From contig OMRN01000176.1 of the NCBI GenBank assembly GCA_900313265.1, positions 1-6,281 on the forward strand: DNA of 6,281 nt. Direction: 5' to 3'. Positions 1-5,553 of the stretch are shown one piece after another. Under the pieces are notes generated by a model, which worked only from the letters and a program-made list of their open reading frames with translations, was not told the origin of the DNA and searched no databases. A program made the translations under genes and the position numbers. This DNA comes from an uncultured Lachnospiraceae bacterium. Lineage in GTDB: Bacteria; Bacillota; Clostridia; Lachnospirales; Lachnospiraceae. Each line of letters starts with the position of its first letter. Within the stretch, counting starts at the first letter, position 1.

Positions 1-1
1 C

Positions 2-952
2 GGAAATACCGCAAATATCGCGGGAACAAGCGAACAGCCCTCGGCAGTATACGTGCCGGTCGATACGGACGCTACATCGGACAATACCATGAATGTGGTG
101 GAAGGCGCGTATATTAACAGTTTTGCCTCCGGTTATATTTCTCAGAATGAAAAGCCGGAGCCGTATAACATGTACCTAATTACCACGGAAGAAGAGGTGG
201 AATATGCCGAAGACCGTCTGGGAATGAAAGCCCCCGAGGATGAAGACGAACTGTGGGCCTTCTCGGTGAATGTGGCAGATGCTTTCCAGACGATGAAAGA
301 AACCTATCCCATCTCGGATTACAACTATCTGCTTTATTATTCCGAGTACAGTGAGGGTGGACATTATCATCACTCCGATTCGGTCATCTATGACGATGAG
401 CACATCAATTTTCATTTCGATGAAGTGAAGTCTCCGAAAGCGGGTGAACCCACGCCGGATATGATGGACGGAAATTTTGATATGGCGGCGATTCCCAAGT
501 CATTTTTTGACGGGAAAAATTTTACCAATGTGACCCATCCGCTTCAGTACGGTTATTATCCGATCTCGTATGTTTTTGACGAGCCGATTTTTGTGGAAAT
601 CATCGACGGAAGCATCGTTCCGGTTGAAGTAAGTCACGGACTCGGCGGAGAAGGCGGCTATTCGCAGTCTTCCTCGACGGACCCGGAAATGATTGCGCGT
701 TATATTGATGCTTTGCGGGATTACAGAATCAAGACGGTAATCGAAAACCGTGATGATATGAATTTTGTTATGGATGGCATCAACGACTACATCTTTACCT
801 TAGAAGACGGAACGGAAGTGCTGATTTCCATCGATGCGAATATGTATGCAAATAAGGAAGACGTACAGTATGTTTTTGAATACAATTCCAAACTTCAGCA
901 TTTAAACAATGAACTGGATGAACTGAACAAAGAGCAGGGAGTGAACGGATAG
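2..952 (+). CDS. Hypothetical, probably extracytoplasmic protein, 5'-truncated by the window edge
   Basis: The reading frame is open from the first bases, so this is the C-terminal 316 residues of a longer protein. A GTG at 53 is an internal valine codon, not a supported start: the frame continues upstream of it and no Shine-Dalgarno precedes it. The first ~30 visible residues are rich in Ser, Thr, Ala, Asn and Gly and look like a flexible linker, as seen after a membrane anchor or lipoprotein signal. The rest is very acidic and aromatic, with a His cluster (HYHH, about residues 121-124 counted from the window edge), a Gly/Ser-rich turn (about 214-226), and a C-terminal unit of strands around 'DYIFTLEDGTEVLISID' (about 262-278) followed by a Leu/Glu/Lys helix (about 294-313). 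No cysteine occurs in the visible part, which fits a protein outside the cytoplasm. It precedes the zinc-ribbon membrane protein gene by 21 bases, so the two are probably co-expressed. I do not recognise the family and assign no function. Confidence 0.85.
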   Translation, partial: GNTANIAGTSEQPSAVYVPVDTDATSDNTMNVVEGAYINSFASGYISQNEKPEPYNMYLITTEEEVEYAEDRLGMKAPEDEDELWAFSVNVADAFQTMKETYPISDYNYLLYYSEYSEGGHYHHSDSVIYDDEHINFHFDEVKSPKAGEPTPDMMDGNFDMAAIPKSFFDGKNFTNVTHPLQYGYYPISYVFDEPIFVEIIDGSIVPVEVSHGLGGEGGYSQSSSTDPEMIARYIDALRDYRIKTVIENRDDMNFVMDGINDYIFTLEDGTEVLISIDANMYANKEDVQYVFEYNSKLQHLNNELDELNKEQGVNG

Positions 953-973
953 TAATACGGACAGGGGTATTTT

Positions 974-2287
974 ATGGGGAATGAATGGAGAAAAGACAGT
1001 GACGTGATTTTTGAACGGTTTGCGGCCGGAATCGACGATGCCGTGAGCAAAGGGGAAGAGTTAAAGTGCGCGGACCGGGATTTGCAGTACGGAATCCGTC
1101 TTCAGAACGAAAGACTGAAAAAACACGGTCTGTGGCTTCGTTATAATCTGACGCCGAGAGGGTATTTTACCGAAGGATTATCGCTTGGGTCGATGTGGAA
1201 TGACGGACGTTATGTAAACCGAATGGAATGTAGGAGTTGCCTCAAAGACGAAATGTATTATGAAGGTCAGAGGGCGATTTTTCATAAGAAACAGAATGCG
1301 AAGCTCTACCAGACGGTGACGGATACAACGGCTCCGAATGACATTGCGGATGATGAATACATCTGTCCGGACTGCGGGGCACCGACAAAAGTCGGGAATC
1401 TGTTAAACGGCTGTCCTTCCTGCGGAAACCGGTTCAAAATGAGCGAACTGTACCCGAAGATTTCCAATTACTATTTTTATCCGGATGTCGGGGGGACCAG
1501 AAGTGAGCTTGCCAAGGTTGCGGTGCCGACGATTCTGATTACGACGGCGGCGGTTTATACGCCGATGTTTTTGCTTGGCATCCTCGGTTTAATCGGGAGT
1601 GCGATTTTGCCGAATCAGAATACATATCAGGCCATGCAGTCAATGAGCACCAGCGTCGGACTCCTGATCTGGGGACTCTTTCCGGCGCTGTTTATGGGGC
1701 CGGTAATCGGCTGGATTATCACATCCGTCATCTATATGACCCGGCTCGGAAAATTCGCGGCACAGCGTATTCCCATGGCAAAATATTTAGGCTGCCAGAA
1801 GCAGTTCGAGGATTTTATGAAACAGTTTTCGCCGGAGTTTTCCTATGAATTCTTTGCCGGGAAAACGGTATCCATGATAAAAATGCTTATTTTTGCAGAG
1901 AATCCTGCGGAAATGCCTTTCTATAACGGACCGGCACTCGACCCGGCACTGTTAAACATTGTTGATGTAACATCCATGGGTGCGGTCGGTATTGACCGCA
2001 TGGAATTCGTAAACGGCTATGCAGTAATATATTCGGATGTTTATCTGGAGAACACGTATCATGAAAACGGGCGGATTCGCCGTGTCAACGAGGTCTTTGA
2101 GGTTGTCATGAGAAAAAACGTATCAAGACCGGTGAATATGCGATTCATGATTACCGCCATTCACTGTCCGACCTGCGGCGGAAGTTTTGATGCCACGAAG
2201 AATAGAACCTGTCCGTACTGCGGAAATGCATACCGCATGGAAGATGTGGACTGGTCGGTTGAAGTGATGAGACGGAAGAGCCGCTGA
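974..2287 (+). CDS. Membrane protein with two zinc ribbons, possible TIM44-like domain
   Basis: This 437-residue protein starts at ATG 974, with AGGGG at 963-967 and 6 bases between. Domains in order: a charged N-terminal region; a lone CxxC pair (C86/C89); a first zinc ribbon (C131, C134, C147, C150, as CPDCG...CPSCG); two hydrophobic segments (about 183-211 and 228-255); a cytoplasmic-type domain (about 272-395); and a second zinc ribbon (C398, C401, C413, C416, as CPTCG...CPYCG). The order of the ribbons around a membrane hairpin suggests both face the cytoplasm. The region after the second TM (FEDFMKQFSPEFSYEFFAGK and onward) resembles the TIM44-like domains found in zinc-ribbon proteins of Firmicutes; this is from memory and not verified. 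TIM44-like domains are linked to membrane association, but the bacterial role is unknown. The gene sits between the extracytoplasmic protein and the methyltransferase in an apparent operon. The gene and its ribbons are certain; the function is not. Confidence 0.9.
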   Translation: MGNEWRKDSDVIFERFAAGIDDAVSKGEELKCADRDLQYGIRLQNERLKKHGLWLRYNLTPRGYFTEGLSLGSMWNDGRYVNRMECRSCLKDEMYYEGQRAIFHKKQNAKLYQTVTDTTAPNDIADDEYICPDCGAPTKVGNLLNGCPSCGNRFKMSELYPKISNYYFYPDVGGTRSELAKVAVPTILITTAAVYTPMFLLGILGLIGSAILPNQNTYQAMQSMSTSVGLLIWGLFPALFMGPVIGWIITSVIYMTRLGKFAAQRIPMAKYLGCQKQFEDFMKQFSPEFSYEFFAGKTVSMIKMLIFAENPAEMPFYNGPALDPALLNIVDVTSMGAVGIDRMEFVNGYAVIYSDVYLENTYHENGRIRRVNEVFEVVMRKNVSRPVNMRFMITAIHCPTCGGSFDATKNRTCPYCGNAYRMEDVDWSVEVMRRKSR

Positions 2288-2305
2288 GAGAGTTTCGAGG
2301 AAAAA

Positions 2306-2902
2306 ATGTGTGATAGGAACCGAAACGGAAATATAGAATATTATAACGAAAATGCCGAAGAATTCTATCAGACTTCGGTAGAAGCGGATATGTCCTTATG
2401 GCGGGATCAATTCCTGAAATACATTCCGGACGGCGGAAGAATACTGGACGCGGGCTGCGGAAGCGGACGGGACAGCAAAGTATTCCTGATGCGCGGGTAC
2501 TCGGTTGTGGCAATCGACGCATCACGGGAAATGTGTAAGAAGGCCTCGGAACTTCTCGGACAGGAAGTCTGGCAGATGAAGTTTGAAGAGATGTCTTTTG
2601 ATGATGAATTTGACGGCGTGTGGGCCTGCGCGTCGCTTTTGCATGTACCGGGGGAAGCCATGGAGGATGTGCTTAGGCGAATCCGCAAAGGCCTTCAGCA
2701 GGGCGGATTTTTCTATGCGTCGTTTAAGTACGGCGAGGGCGAGACGAAAAAAGGGGAGAGATTTTTCACGAATTATACGGAAGAATCGGTTGCCGGACTG
2801 TTTCGATCAAACGGATTCCGTGTTCTGGAATGTGCCACTTCCATGGATGTGCGTCCCGGAAGAGAAGGGGAGAAGTGGATTAACATTATCGGCGTTAAAT
2901 GA
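2306..2902 (+). CDS. Class I SAM-dependent methyltransferase
   Basis: This 198-residue protein starts at ATG 2306 behind GAGG (2297-2300, 5-base gap). It has a Rossmann-fold methyltransferase core: motif I 'ILDAGCGSGRD' (residues 46-56) binds the SAM methionine and adenosyl moieties, the acidic end of strand 2 is D71 in 'AIDAS' and would contact the ribose, and the strand-4 motif 'FDGVWACASLLHV' (102-114) follows. The conserved tail 'ASFKYGEGE...FTNYTEES...DVRPGREGEKWINII' matches a widespread small bacterial family usually annotated only as class I SAM-dependent methyltransferase, sometimes as TehB-like. The length is normal and the gene looks intact. There is no target-recognition domain, so a DNA modification role is unlikely; a small-molecule substrate is plausible but unknown. 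The gene is 18 bases downstream of the zinc-ribbon gene, probably the last of that operon, and its 3' end contains the promoter of the next unit. Confidence 0.93.
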   Translation: MCDRNRNGNIEYYNENAEEFYQTSVEADMSLWRDQFLKYIPDGGRILDAGCGSGRDSKVFLMRGYSVVAIDASREMCKKASELLGQEVWQMKFEEMSFDDEFDGVWACASLLHVPGEAMEDVLRRIRKGLQQGGFFYASFKYGEGETKKGERFFTNYTEESVAGLFRSNGFRVLECATSMDVRPGREGEKWINIIGVK

Positions 2903-2908
2903 TATAAT
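2880..2908 (+). promoter_or_regulatory. Sigma-A type promoter upstream of the hypothetical protein/regulator pair
   Basis: The -35 is TTAACA (2880-2885, 5 of 6 to TTGACA) and the -10 is TATAAT (2903-2908, perfect), with a 17-base spacer. The -35 and nearly all of the spacer lie inside the last codons and stop of the methyltransferase gene (TGA 2900-2902). Transcription should start at about 2914-2917, some 42-45 bases before ATG 2959. This separates the downstream pair from the upstream operon, although read-through is possible because no terminator is visible between them. The start site is predicted only. Confidence 0.75.
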
Positions 2909-2930
2909 TTTAAGGCGTAAGAGCTTAAAA
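2908..2930 (+). repeat. Perfect inverted repeat over the predicted transcription start
   Basis: TTTTAAG (2908-2914) and CTTAAAA (2924-2930) form perfect 7-base arms around a 9-base centre. The left arm begins at the last base of the -10 box and the repeat spans the expected +1, a common place for a repressor operator. In RNA the stem would be A/U-rich and weak, and no U-run follows, so a terminator is less likely than an operator or chance. Confidence 0.4.
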
Positions 2931-2958
2931 CGGATTTACTTTAAAAAGGGGTCACAAA

Positions 2959-3462
2959 ATGGAACTGATTAATCGGAAATTTTATGATGCCATCTGTCAT
3001 TTTGAGGATGACGAAGAATCACAGGAGTACTACTACGAGACACTGTATTCCAAAACAGGAAAGGTTTTGCCGGACGGGAGCGAAGAAATTCTGAGAGATC
3101 AGATTCTTCGCGTGTATGCCGCACTTTTCTGCGATGACATGAATCTGCCGATGGGTGCGATTGCCGGATTCGACGAAGTGGATGCGACAGCGGACCGGCT
3201 TTATATCGGCTCGGTCGGATTCGATCCGGAACACTGGTACCGGATGCATCATCATTTTGCGGTGATTGATGAGGATAATTATATCCGTTTTGCCGCGCTG
3301 GTGATTGCGGATCTGAAGGCGGGAGATTTGCACGAATCTCTTAAGGGCGGTAAGGATATGCTGATTGTCGGGGAATCGGATCCTTTATTAATGAGTGCCG
3401 AACAGAGAAAAACGCAGAAGACGTTTTCGGTTTCTCTTCCCGGGGAAGGAGATGCGCTGTGA
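2959..3462 (+). CDS. Small acidic protein of unknown function, translationally coupled to the regulator
   Basis: This 167-residue protein starts at ATG 2959 behind AGGGG (2947-2951, 7-base gap) and is the first gene after a strong promoter. It is rich in Asp and Glu and has no signal peptide or membrane segment, so it should be cytoplasmic. Visible features are a tyrosine run (YYYETLY, 24-30), an amphipathic segment 'DQILRVYAALFCDDMNLP' (47-64), a central 'DRLYIGSVGFDPEHWYRMHHHF' region (79-100) with three consecutive histidines (98-100), a hydrophobic strand 'FAALVIADL' (111-119) and a polar tail. I do not recognise the family. The stop codon overlaps the GTG start of the receiver-SARP gene (GTGA, 3459-3462), so the two are almost certainly co-translated. 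That makes a partner or modulator of the regulator a fair guess, but nothing in the sequence proves it. Confidence 0.88.
   Translation: MELINRKFYDAICHFEDDEESQEYYYETLYSKTGKVLPDGSEEILRDQILRVYAALFCDDMNLPMGAIAGFDEVDATADRLYIGSVGFDPEHWYRMHHHFAVIDEDNYIRFAALVIADLKAGDLHESLKGGKDMLIVGESDPLLMSAEQRKTQKTFSVSLPGEGDAL
3442..3451 (+). promoter_or_regulatory. Strong Shine-Dalgarno that fixes the GTG start of the regulator
   Basis: GGGGAAGGAG lies 7 bases before the GTG at 3459, inside the last codons of the preceding gene. This match supports the non-ATG start, which also gives a receiver domain beginning in the usual way (MKILVV), and it fits translational coupling through the 4-base overlap. Confidence 0.85.
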
Positions 3463-4259
3463 AAATTCTGGTTGTACAAAACGAAAAAAACCTGCCGGAC
3501 AAAACCGGTGATCTTCTTCGGGAATTAAAATCGGATGCGGAAATCGTCTGCTTCGACAACAGTCCGAAAGCACTTGCCTATGCCAGAAAAAACAAGGTGG
3601 ATGTTGCCTTTCTGGATACGAGAATTCCGGAACTGGACGGTCTGATTCTCGGTGGATATCTAAAAGACTTAAATGCCTATGTGAATCTGATTTTCATTAC
3701 GGATGACCGTGCGGATGCATTTGATGCCATGGGACTTCGGGCAAGCGGCTGTATTCTTTTACCCGCACAGAAAGATGCGATTAAAAAGGAACTTGAGATG
3801 CTCAGGAACAAAGGTGCGCAAAAATCGAAAATCCGCGTTTTTGCGCAGACATTCGGAAACTTCGACCTTTTTGTGGACGGACAGCCGGTAGCGTTTAAGT
3901 ATTCCAAGACGAAGGAAATTCTGGCACTCTTAATCAATAACCGCGGTGCGCAGACGACGAACGGCGAAATCATCGCGACACTCTGGGAGGATGATGAGGA
4001 ATCGAAGACATCTTACCTTAGCAATCTTCGCCAGGATTTGCAGAATACGCTTACGAGGCTCGGCATCAGTGATATTATTGTCAAACAGCGCGGAAGCATG
4101 GGTATCGTCAAGGAACGCATCGAATGCGATTTGTATGACTGGCTGGAGAAAAGAGAAAAATCCCGCTACCGTTATCTCGGCGATTATATGAACCAGTACA
4201 GCTGGGCCGAATACGTTCATGCGGAACTGGATAATATCAGTTACGGATTTGATGAGTAG
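3459..4259 (+). CDS. Response-regulator-like transcription factor, receiver plus SARP-type winged helix, with a degenerate receiver
   Basis: This 266-residue protein starts at GTG 3459. Residues 1-117 form a CheY-like receiver: 'KILVV' strand 1, D53 in 'VAFLDTRIPELDG' as phospho-acceptor, and T81 in 'LIFIT'. Two conserved elements are changed: the acidic pair after strand 1 (usually DD) is Q7-N8, and the lysine before the conserved proline (usually KP) is L101-P102. Residues about 131-229 are a winged helix of the Trans_reg_C/SARP type ('FGNFDLFVDGQPVAFKYSKTKEILALLINNRGA'), with the likely recognition helix around 184-202. The C-terminus keeps only a short 'GDYMNQYSWAE' stub where longer SARPs carry a BTAD domain. 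It should bind DNA and regulate transcription in the cytoplasm. No histidine kinase gene is in view. The loss of Mg-binding acids suggests it works without phosphorylation or with another signal. Its targets are unknown; the adjacent promoters are candidates. Confidence 0.92.
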   Translation: MKILVVQNEKNLPDKTGDLLRELKSDAEIVCFDNSPKALAYARKNKVDVAFLDTRIPELDGLILGGYLKDLNAYVNLIFITDDRADAFDAMGLRASGCILLPAQKDAIKKELEMLRNKGAQKSKIRVFAQTFGNFDLFVDGQPVAFKYSKTKEILALLINNRGAQTTNGEIIATLWEDDEESKTSYLSNLRQDLQNTLTRLGISDIIVKQRGSMGIVKERIECDLYDWLEKREKSRYRYLGDYMNQYSWAEYVHAELDNISYGFDE

Positions 4260-4270
4260 AATGTATCAGG

Positions 4271-4299
4271 GTGACAAAATCCCATATTTGTAGTAAAAT
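4271..4299 (+). promoter_or_regulatory. Sigma-A type promoter of the diguanylate cyclase gene
   Basis: The -35 is GTGACA (4271-4276, 5 of 6) and the -10 is TAAAAT (4294-4299, 5 of 6), with a 17-base spacer. It lies in the 76-base gap between the regulator and the cyclase gene. Transcription should start near 4305-4307, giving a leader of only about 30 bases. A weak ACAAA/TTTGT inverted repeat (4274-4278 and 4287-4291) lies mostly in the spacer. Confidence 0.7.
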
Positions 4300-4306
4300 A
4301 ATAAGC

Positions 4307-4323
4307 GTGAAATTCTGTTTCAC
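4307..4323 (+). repeat. Perfect inverted repeat at the predicted 5' end of the cyclase mRNA
   Basis: GTGAAA (4307-4312) and TTTCAC (4318-4323) flank a 5-base loop. It lies at the predicted transcript start and ends one base before the Shine-Dalgarno (GGGGGA, 4325-4330, 5 bases before ATG 4336). It could be an operator half-site pair or a small 5' hairpin affecting mRNA stability or translation. With 6-base arms, chance cannot be excluded. Confidence 0.4.
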
Positions 4324-4335
4324 AGGGGGATTATA

Positions 4336-5439
4336 ATGTCAAACTTTAAACATTACATTGATGGTATTAAAAACGGGGAAAGTTTCTTTAACGAAGAATT
4401 CAAACTGAACGTAATCCTGAATACGCTGTGCGTGGTTCATGCGGTTTATGCGATTCTGTTTTTCGTGTTCGATATGCGCTATCTGGGCTTTTATGCGGTT
4501 GTAACCGCAGGCTTTTACCAGCTTGTGAGACTGCTGATTCCGAAGAAGGCATACCGGACCATAATTCTAAGCTGCATTATCGAGGTCTGGATTTTTGCGG
4601 CTTTGCCTGAGATTGAACTGGGCAGGGAATGTAATTTCTCATTCCTGTTAATAGCCACCATCGGAGCGATTTTCTATTTCGCCCTGTCGTGGGGGATTTA
4701 CGAAAACAAAGAGCTTGTAAGTTTTCTTTTCTCGCTGGCGGCTATGCTGGAATACGGAGCACTGTATGTTTACGACCTGATCCATCCGCTGGGATTATTC
4801 GAGAAAAGTGTGAAACCCTATATGCAGATTACGTTTACCGGCTATAATTACGCCGTTGCGTTCATAGCAACTATCGGGTTTTTAATGCTTTTACACTGGG
4901 ATATGGCGCACAGGGAGAGCAGTCTTTCAAACAAGAATGTGGAACTGAATGCCGAGGCAACCAGAGATCCGCTTACCGGGCTTTACAACCGCCGGTACAT
5001 GGATCAGCGTATCGAAGAAAAAGCTGCATTAATGGCCGGAGAAGGACGAATTTTCGGCATTATTATCTGCGATATCGATAATTTTAAGAAGGTAAACGAT
5101 TCCTTCGGACATGAATCCGGAGATGATGTTCTGGTCAACTGCGCAAGAGTGTTAATGAGTTCGCTTCGTGATAACGATGTGGTGTGCCGCTGGGGCGGTG
5201 AGGAATTCTTAATTGCCGTTGACGGAAACAAGAAGGTTACGACGGAAGTTGCCGAGCGTATCCGCAATATGATTGAGGATATGGTTGTGGTATCGCACGG
5301 CTATACGATAAAAATCACCATGACTTTCGGTGTATGCGAGTCAACGCCCGGTTTTTCCGCGGAAAAACTGATTGAAATCGCGGATGAGCGGCTTTACAAG
5401 GGCAAGCAGAACGGAAAGAACCAGGTGGTAACCGAGTAG
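4336..5439 (+). CDS. Membrane-bound diguanylate cyclase (GGDEF domain)
   Basis: This 367-residue protein condenses two GTP into cyclic di-GMP. The start ATG 4336 follows GGGGGA by 5 bases. The N-terminal half has about six hydrophobic segments (roughly 25-45, 48-68, 75-91, 102-121, 127-147, 168-187) with little loop between them, so the sensor is a membrane domain of unrecognised type rather than a large extracellular one. A short linker (about 188-208) leads to a full GGDEF domain: 'RDPLTGLYNRR' (210-220), metal-binding D246 in 'ICDIDNFK', 'KVNDSFGHESGD' (252-263), and the active-site loop GGEEF (287-291). An RxxD inhibitory site (RDND, 278-281) lies five residues before the loop, so feedback inhibition by product is expected. 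All catalytic residues look intact and no EAL or HD-GYP domain is fused. It is transcribed from its own promoter just after the SARP regulator gene, which may control it. Confidence 0.95.
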   Translation: MSNFKHYIDGIKNGESFFNEEFKLNVILNTLCVVHAVYAILFFVFDMRYLGFYAVVTAGFYQLVRLLIPKKAYRTIILSCIIEVWIFAALPEIELGRECNFSFLLIATIGAIFYFALSWGIYENKELVSFLFSLAAMLEYGALYVYDLIHPLGLFEKSVKPYMQITFTGYNYAVAFIATIGFLMLLHWDMAHRESSLSNKNVELNAEATRDPLTGLYNRRYMDQRIEEKAALMAGEGRIFGIIICDIDNFKKVNDSFGHESGDDVLVNCARVLMSSLRDNDVVCRWGGEEFLIAVDGNKKVTTEVAERIRNMIEDMVVVSHGYTIKITMTFGVCESTPGFSAEKLIEIADERLYKGKQNGKNQVVTE

Positions 5440-5460
5440 GCTTAAGCCGGGCGGGCTTAA
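5439..5460 (+). repeat. GC-rich inverted repeat just after the cyclase stop codon
   Basis: TTAAGCC (5442-5448) and GGCTTAA (5454-5460) form perfect 7-base arms with a 5-base loop. The left part is also a complete 10-base palindrome, GGCTTAAGCC (5439-5448), so GGCTTAA occurs as a direct repeat as well. The position suits a transcription terminator or 3' mRNA end, but the following bases (TCGGGATTATTG) do not form a U-run, so it is not a canonical intrinsic terminator. A protein-binding site is an alternative. Confidence 0.4.
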
Positions 5461-5522
5461 TCGGGATTATTGAGGACGTAAGTACCGGCAGGAGAGAAGA
5501 ATCTGAAAGTAGTTATTATTTT

Positions 5523-5539
5523 TGTGCCTTTTTGGCGCA
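5523..5539 (+). repeat. Possible small hairpin before the secreted-protein start
   Basis: TGTGCC (5523-5528) and GGCGCA (5534-5539) can pair in RNA with one G-U, around a loop of five T. It lies one base upstream of the Shine-Dalgarno of the next gene. The run of T is before and within the hairpin, not after it, so it is not a forward terminator. The rest of the leader, 5461-5522, holds no promoter or riboswitch that I can support; TATTAT at 5514-5519 resembles a -10 but has no -35 partner. Confidence 0.25.
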
Positions 5540-5540
5540 T

Positions 5541-5545
5541 GGGGA
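5541..5545 (+). promoter_or_regulatory. Shine-Dalgarno deciding the start of the secreted protein
   Basis: GGGGA is 8 bases before ATG 5554. The in-frame ATG at 5539 is preceded by a T-rich stretch and GGCGC with no purine-rich site, so 5554 is the better start. The choice changes only five residues before the signal peptide. Confidence 0.6.
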
Positions 5546-5553
5546 ATCGAGCT

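Noticed and set aside
53..55. GTG as the start codon of the first gene
   Set aside because: The same frame is open to the window edge, no Shine-Dalgarno precedes it, and the upstream residues look like protein linker, so the gene begins outside the window.
2306..2902. Methyltransferase as part of a restriction-modification or phage-defence system
   Set aside because: It is a small generic class I methyltransferase without DNA-methylase catalytic motifs such as DPPY or PCQ, and no nuclease or helicase gene is nearby.
2908..2930. Intrinsic terminator for the methyltransferase operon
   Set aside because: The stem is A/U-rich and is followed by CGGATTTACT rather than a U-run, and it overlaps a strong promoter.
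2151..2972. Overlapping open frames around the methyltransferase (minus 2151-2525, minus 2407-2688, plus 2583-2972)
   Set aside because: The methyltransferase frame carries all the family motifs; the others are Arg/Ser/Pro-rich shadow translations without ribosome binding sites.
5440..5553. c-di-GMP riboswitch in the leader after the cyclase
   Set aside because: I looked for the conserved GEMM-type core and tetraloop-receptor pattern and saw neither; the leader is also short.
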